From a virus, in IMG/VR virus record IMGVR_UViG_3300042308_001600, positions 57,078 through 121,077 of that record: a stretch of DNA of 64,000 nt; one strand, given 5' to 3'. Every line of letters starts with the position of its first letter. The stretch's first letter is position 1. Of this stretch, positions 60,335 through 64,000 are shown piece after piece. Below the pieces are notes generated by a model. It saw only the letters and a program-made list of their open reading frames with translations. It was not told where the DNA came from and made no database searches. Position numbers and translations under genes: made by a program.

Positions 60335-60782
60335 AGCCGAATTTGGACCCGAATGGTGAAATTCCGAGTGTGTCGCCAATACGTTCAAGGGCTGCATAGA
60401 CTTCCTGTGGTTCTGGCAGCCTTTTGCGCTGCACTGCCTGTGGTTCGCCGGGATCAGGGCGGACCAGACTACCACCAAACGAGACGATCGCTCCTGCGCG
60501 AATGCTTTCATGGTCGCAGGTGCGCTGGGTCTGGCCTGTGCGATACAGGCGGGCGTGCAGCCTTGTCTGAATGTTGGTGAGGTAGCGGTCCATCCGAACC
60601 GCGCTCTGGTAGACATCAGGACCTGCCACCTCTCCGAGGGCCGTCCCCCAGGCCCAGGCCCACTGCGGTTGATCAAGAAGCAGCATATCCGACCTGTGTT
60701 CCCGGCGGAACATCAGGACCTTGTTGATATCGCGGTCTCCCAACATGGGAGTGGTCAACCGCACGGAAAACATGAGACGCAT
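60153..60782 (-). CDS. Unknown protein overlapping the helicase gene
   Basis: A 209-residue protein whose first 150 residues look like genuine protein: an N-terminal hydrophobic strand (FSVRLTTPML), helical middle, and ISPFGSKFGYGRFNIETLEI before the overlap. The last 50 residues are read from DNA that also encodes the helicase start, and look like a non-native tail. ATG at 60782 has AGGA upstream. The glycine-rich end near residue 150 superficially recalls RAMP-type loops, but there is no further support. Function unknown. Confidence 0.6.
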   Translation of the reverse strand: MRLMFSVRLTTPMLGDRDINKVLMFRREHRSDMLLLDQPQWAWAWGTALGEVAGPDVYQSAVRMDRYLTNIQTRLHARLYRTGQTQRTCDHESIRAGAIVSFGGSLVRPDPGEPQAVQRKRLPEPQEVYAALERIGDTLGISPFGSKFGYGRFNIETLEINGRACAPPVGREHPHGDTGLQGDPAGAQDGGVGNGPESINVPVAEEDSH

Positions 60783-60824
60783 GCGCGGATCCTAGCGGGT
60801 ACTGCGCATGCGTCCAGTCGGAAT

Positions 60825-61466
60825 TCACAAAGCGAGCAACGTCGCCATGTCGTGTACCTTTGCAGGGTCCAGTTCATGGAAGGAGCGACAGATGGACGAA
60901 GCCACCATGAAACAGTCCACGAAGCCGGAGAACCTCACAACATTGCCGACAGACACGCCACTGGCCAACGCCAAGGGACTACTCCCAAGGGCTGTCTTCA
61001 TGCTACGCACACGTGCCGGATCCGCAGGCATCCCCGTCGCCGGACCGCTCGTGGTCACGACATCGAAAATAGCCGCAGCCTTGACGGCCGCTGCAGCTGG
61101 ATCCTCTGGTTGTACCTGATACTTGAAGGCAACCCCAACGAATGTACGCCAAGCGCGGTTCTCGCGACACGGCAGGTCGTCCACCCTCAAATCCATAGGG
61201 TCGTCGAACCACAACGCATCGCAGCATGAAGGTACGAGCATAACTGCCTTTTGTGGAGATATGTCCAGGAAGTTCAGACCAACCCACCCTGCTGGGTGTG
61301 CCTGTCTTACACGCCAGTAACTCTCCACCAACTTCTTCGCAGTACGGCGGTGATCGATGAGGAACACCCCATCTGCGCCGTTCGCAAAGGCCACTTCTGA
61401 TTGTTCAACAGCCTGATCATCGTCACGGACGTGGATCACAGGTACGAATCTTGGAAGTATTTTCAT
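60825..61466 (-). CDS. BtpA-like TIM-barrel protein
   Basis: A 213-residue TIM barrel resembling the BtpA/SgcQ family. The best blocks are FDVVTTSGPATGMPADPARV (compare DAVIVTGxATGxxP), SSPLALASGVSVGNVVRF (barrel phosphate-binding glycine loop) and VDCFMVASSI. These align to the C-terminal half of the family; the N-terminal strands (LPRFVPVIHV, GADGVFLIDH) also fit. Cellular members are linked to photosystem or sugar metabolism and bind phosphorylated ligands. Why a phage would carry it is unclear. ATGA overlap with the Rad50-like gene. Confidence 0.7.
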   Translation of the reverse strand: MKILPRFVPVIHVRDDDQAVEQSEVAFANGADGVFLIDHRRTAKKLVESYWRVRQAHPAGWVGLNFLDISPQKAVMLVPSCCDALWFDDPMDLRVDDLPCRENRAWRTFVGVAFKYQVQPEDPAAAAVKAAAIFDVVTTSGPATGMPADPARVRSMKTALGSSPLALASGVSVGNVVRFSGFVDCFMVASSICRSFHELDPAKVHDMATLLAL

Positions 61467-63967
61467 ACGGTAAGCATCACCTTCTTCTGCAAGGCCGGCA
61501 GGATTTCAACACAATGATCGCAGACGATCACCTGACACTCCTTGCGCTGCAGCACAGCCTGCAGGTCCTCTAGCATGTCCCGGAACCCCTCGCGGGAGGC
61601 GGGGTCCAAATGGGTTGTCGGTTCGTCGAGAACCAGCAAGCCCACATCCGGGATCACAATCTCCTGCAGGGCCAGCAGGAATGCCACGGCCATCTTGACC
61701 CGCTGCCCGCCGGACAACTGTGTTTGTGGCATCCATTCGGATGGTTCGTCGGTGCGCTGGAACTCGAAGTCCAGCACCCCACCACCTTTCCGGACTGTGA
61801 AGTTCGCATCCATGCGAGTCAGATGCGGCCCCAGGACCAGCATCAGTCGGGCGTAGATACCATCCAAGTACAGCTTTGAGATACCCTCACGCCCAAAGGC
61901 TTGGCTGAGTTTGTCCATTTGCTCTGCTGCGAGCAGCTTATGCGTGGACTGCCGCTGCAGATCTTCCAGGTCTCCTTGGCGGCGCTGCAGTTCGGTGATG
62001 TCACGCTGCACCTCCTGCTGAACCGCCGTGAGCTCGCTTCGCTTGTTGGCGTGCGCCTGCTCTGCCTCCAGCTGCGAGAGAATGTCCTGCATGGTGCCGC
62101 TGAACGTGATACCAGCACGAGCCGTGCTCAGTTTCGCCTGGGCTTGCTCCACACGCAGCAAGGCCTCCTGCATCTGTTGTCTCTGCAAGGCAAGGTTGTG
62201 CAGAGCTGTTGCGCAGCTCTCCAACTGGCGTTTGTTGAGATTGCAAGCCTCCCGCACGCCCGTCAACGTGTTGCGCGTCTGATCCGGATCAAGCAACATC
62301 AGCTCACGGAAGTCAGCGTGTTCACGCCAGTGCGCAAAACCGCCCTGCGTCGTCTGCAGGTCCCGGAGCAGGTTTTGACGGCGCTGTTGTTCTGCTGCGC
62401 TCTGGGAACCCCGGGAGGTCAGCTCCATCAACGCCGCGCCCAAGCGCAGCTTCTCTTGCTCTGCGGCGTCTGGAGCCCCCGTCAGTTCGCCAAGTTCGCA
62501 GAGAGATCGTTTAAGTTCTTCCAGCTCCCTCGATGTGATCGCCCGAGTTTGCTCAAGGTTTGCCAGGTCCGTGGTGGTGCGCGTCGCCTCCAGTCTGAAC
62601 GTCCGCTCATCCGCGTCGTATTCCGTCCGTTTACGCTGCAGATCCTGTATCAGCTTGGCCGCAGTTGCACGGTCCCAATGGCTCAGGTCGCCTTGGCACA
62701 CAGGGCAGCTTGTCAGGTTGTGGTCTGCGGCGGTGCTCAGGAGTCGCGTCAAAATGTCTATCTGCATGCGTTCCAGGGCCTGATTTGGGTCGGCTCGGTG
62801 TTCTGCCAGTTTTGCTTGCGCCAGCTCCGCCGCCTGGCGTGCGTCCGCCTCTTCGCTTACCAGCTCCGCGAGTCGCTGCTCGAGGCGCTGTATTCCAGTA
62901 CGGTAATTGGCTCCGCGCGTAAGCCGTGCATGCAGTTGCTCCGCGGCGGACAGCTTCGCCTGTGTCTCGGCGTATTGCCGGCGCAGATCTTCCAAGGCCT
63001 GCGTATTATCAGGCGGCATGTCTTTTGCTGCCTCCTCAGCCGCGGCCAGCCCCTTCAGTGCAATCTGGAAAGCTACGGCGTCGGTCAGCAACTTTTCCAA
63101 CCGTTGAACCTCCGCGCGGTTGTGCTCCAAGTCAGCCTGGGCACTCTTGGTCATATCTGTGTGCTGTTGCATCTCGTGCTCCAAGACACGCTGCCGCACA
63201 GCCAGATCCCCCAGGCGGGTCAGCGAATGTTGCGCCGCCTCCAGGGCACCGGCTTCCCGTTCGACGTTCACAAGCAGCTGCCACTGCTGTGAAAGATGAC
63301 GCAGTCTGACACTGTTGTCCGGGCAGCCGTCCAGGTCATTCATGATTGCCCGGAATCGTGAACTCTTCTGTTCCAAGAGTGTGGCGATATCCTGCAGGGC
63401 GGGTCCGTGGTCGTACACGTCAGTGCGCAAGATTGCAGCCTGGGTGGAGGCGGCCTTGGACACAAGGTCCAGGTGGGCACAGCCTACCATGCGCAGGAAG
63501 GACTTCTCACGTTCCGATTGCTTCCCAAACAGAACGTCGTCGAGGTGGCCCTGTTTGACGAACACGCAGTCCATGACGGACCGCTTGTCGGCGTTGAGGA
63601 TGTCCTGCATGACTGAATCAACCTCAGCCGCGGATGTGATTTTGCGACCATCCCATGTGAGCTCGCGCCCGGACGTGGTCTTGGTGATCTTGCGTGTGAT
63701 GGAACCCTGTTTGCCGTCTTTCACGAACTCCATGGTCACAGAGGCTGTGCCGTGCTTCCCGCCGTCCCGCATGTACGTACTTGCCTTTACTTTACCGTCC
63801 GCATCGGTGGTGCCGAAGTCGCCCGTGAAGGCATACCGGATCGCATTCAGGAGTGTGGATTTACCTGCACCATTTTCACCCAGCACACCGACAACCGGTG
63901 CGCCCATGTCACAAACTAGGTCCGCATGACGGCCCAGCTGCTTGAGATGTACTTTTGTTACTTGCAT
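61463..63967 (-). CDS. Rad50/SbcC-type SMC ATPase
   Basis: An 834-residue ATPase for double-strand-break processing, like T4 gp46. Walker A GENGAGKS lies near residues 30-37; a long coiled coil is interrupted by the zinc hook CPVC near residue 420; the ABC signature is LSGGQRVKMA near 740; Walker B is LVLDEPTTHLDP. Its partner nuclease (T4 gp47/Mre11) is not in the window; it would probably lie further upstream. I prefer the ATG at 63967; a TTG at 63991 extends the frame by eight residues. Confidence 0.93.
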   Translation of the reverse strand: MQVTKVHLKQLGRHADLVCDMGAPVVGVLGENGAGKSTLLNAIRYAFTGDFGTTDADGKVKASTYMRDGGKHGTASVTMEFVKDGKQGSITRKITKTTSGRELTWDGRKITSAAEVDSVMQDILNADKRSVMDCVFVKQGHLDDVLFGKQSEREKSFLRMVGCAHLDLVSKAASTQAAILRTDVYDHGPALQDIATLLEQKSSRFRAIMNDLDGCPDNSVRLRHLSQQWQLLVNVEREAGALEAAQHSLTRLGDLAVRQRVLEHEMQQHTDMTKSAQADLEHNRAEVQRLEKLLTDAVAFQIALKGLAAAEEAAKDMPPDNTQALEDLRRQYAETQAKLSAAEQLHARLTRGANYRTGIQRLEQRLAELVSEEADARQAAELAQAKLAEHRADPNQALERMQIDILTRLLSTAADHNLTSCPVCQGDLSHWDRATAAKLIQDLQRKRTEYDADERTFRLEATRTTTDLANLEQTRAITSRELEELKRSLCELGELTGAPDAAEQEKLRLGAALMELTSRGSQSAAEQQRRQNLLRDLQTTQGGFAHWREHADFRELMLLDPDQTRNTLTGVREACNLNKRQLESCATALHNLALQRQQMQEALLRVEQAQAKLSTARAGITFSGTMQDILSQLEAEQAHANKRSELTAVQQEVQRDITELQRRQGDLEDLQRQSTHKLLAAEQMDKLSQAFGREGISKLYLDGIYARLMLVLGPHLTRMDANFTVRKGGGVLDFEFQRTDEPSEWMPQTQLSGGQRVKMAVAFLLALQEIVIPDVGLLVLDEPTTHLDPASREGFRDMLEDLQAVLQRKECQVIVCDHCVEILPALQKKVMLTV

Positions 63968-64000
63968 GGCTTTTGCTCGAACTTTATCCAACGTCCGGTG

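Noticed and set aside
60153-60782. RAMP/Cas-type identity from a glycine-rich end
   Set aside because: Only a short GYGRF-like stretch agrees; no other Cas feature and no CRISPR array in the window.

Overview
The window is a 64 kb piece of a large (probably jumbo) tailed-phage genome. Every gene I can support lies on the minus strand, so transcription runs from high to low coordinates. Genes are densely packed, with 4-bp ATGA stop/start overlaps at many junctions. I saw no tRNA, rRNA, CRISPR array or insertion sequence. Base composition looks GC-rich and codon use looks bacterial, which suggests a GC-rich host, probably Gram-negative. The host itself cannot be named from this sequence.

Layout in transcription order. 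64.0-44.1 kb is the DNA metabolism block: a Rad50/SbcC-type ATPase, a BtpA-like TIM barrel, an UvsW-type helicase, a DnaB-type helicase, a possible replication initiator (with a leader ORF upstream), a TOPRIM primase, and a family A DNA polymerase with an N-terminal uracil-glycosylase-like domain. 44.0-37.3 kb continues it with a putative ssDNA-binding protein carrying a repeat-rich tail, a RecA-like protein and a RecQ helicase. 35.1-24.0 kb is virion-related: two pieces of an RNA polymerase beta subunit, a repeat-containing virion protein, the portal, and a run of small proteins with glycine-zipper membrane segments. 24.0-12.5 kb is an accessory region: a MazG-like protein, a GP88-family protein, a monocistronic gene with a highly structured leader, many small unknowns, a SEC-C protein, a zinc-ribbon protein and a matrixin-like metalloprotease. 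12.4-6.1 kb is again virion-like (a GNAT fusion and further glycine-zipper proteins) and carries the third piece of the RNA polymerase. 6.1-1 kb holds small unknowns, a HhH-GPD DNA glycosylase and a full-length NAD-dependent DNA ligase.

The most unusual content is the multisubunit RNA polymerase. The beta subunit is divided into three polypeptides: N-terminal at 33.5-35.1 kb, fork/rifampicin-pocket part at 32.4-33.0 kb, and C-terminal at 6.8-8.7 kb. The C-terminal piece runs on into a segment resembling the extreme N-terminus of beta-prime, then stops. All three pieces sit among virion genes, which suggests, but does not prove, a virion-packaged polymerase. The rest of beta-prime is not in the window.

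Transcription signals are sparse. Two strong intrinsic terminators (941-981, 41955-41994) follow the ligase and the ssDNA-binding candidate. A shared 15-bp motif (TTATAGA core) occurs in three gaps upstream of operons and is a candidate phage promoter.
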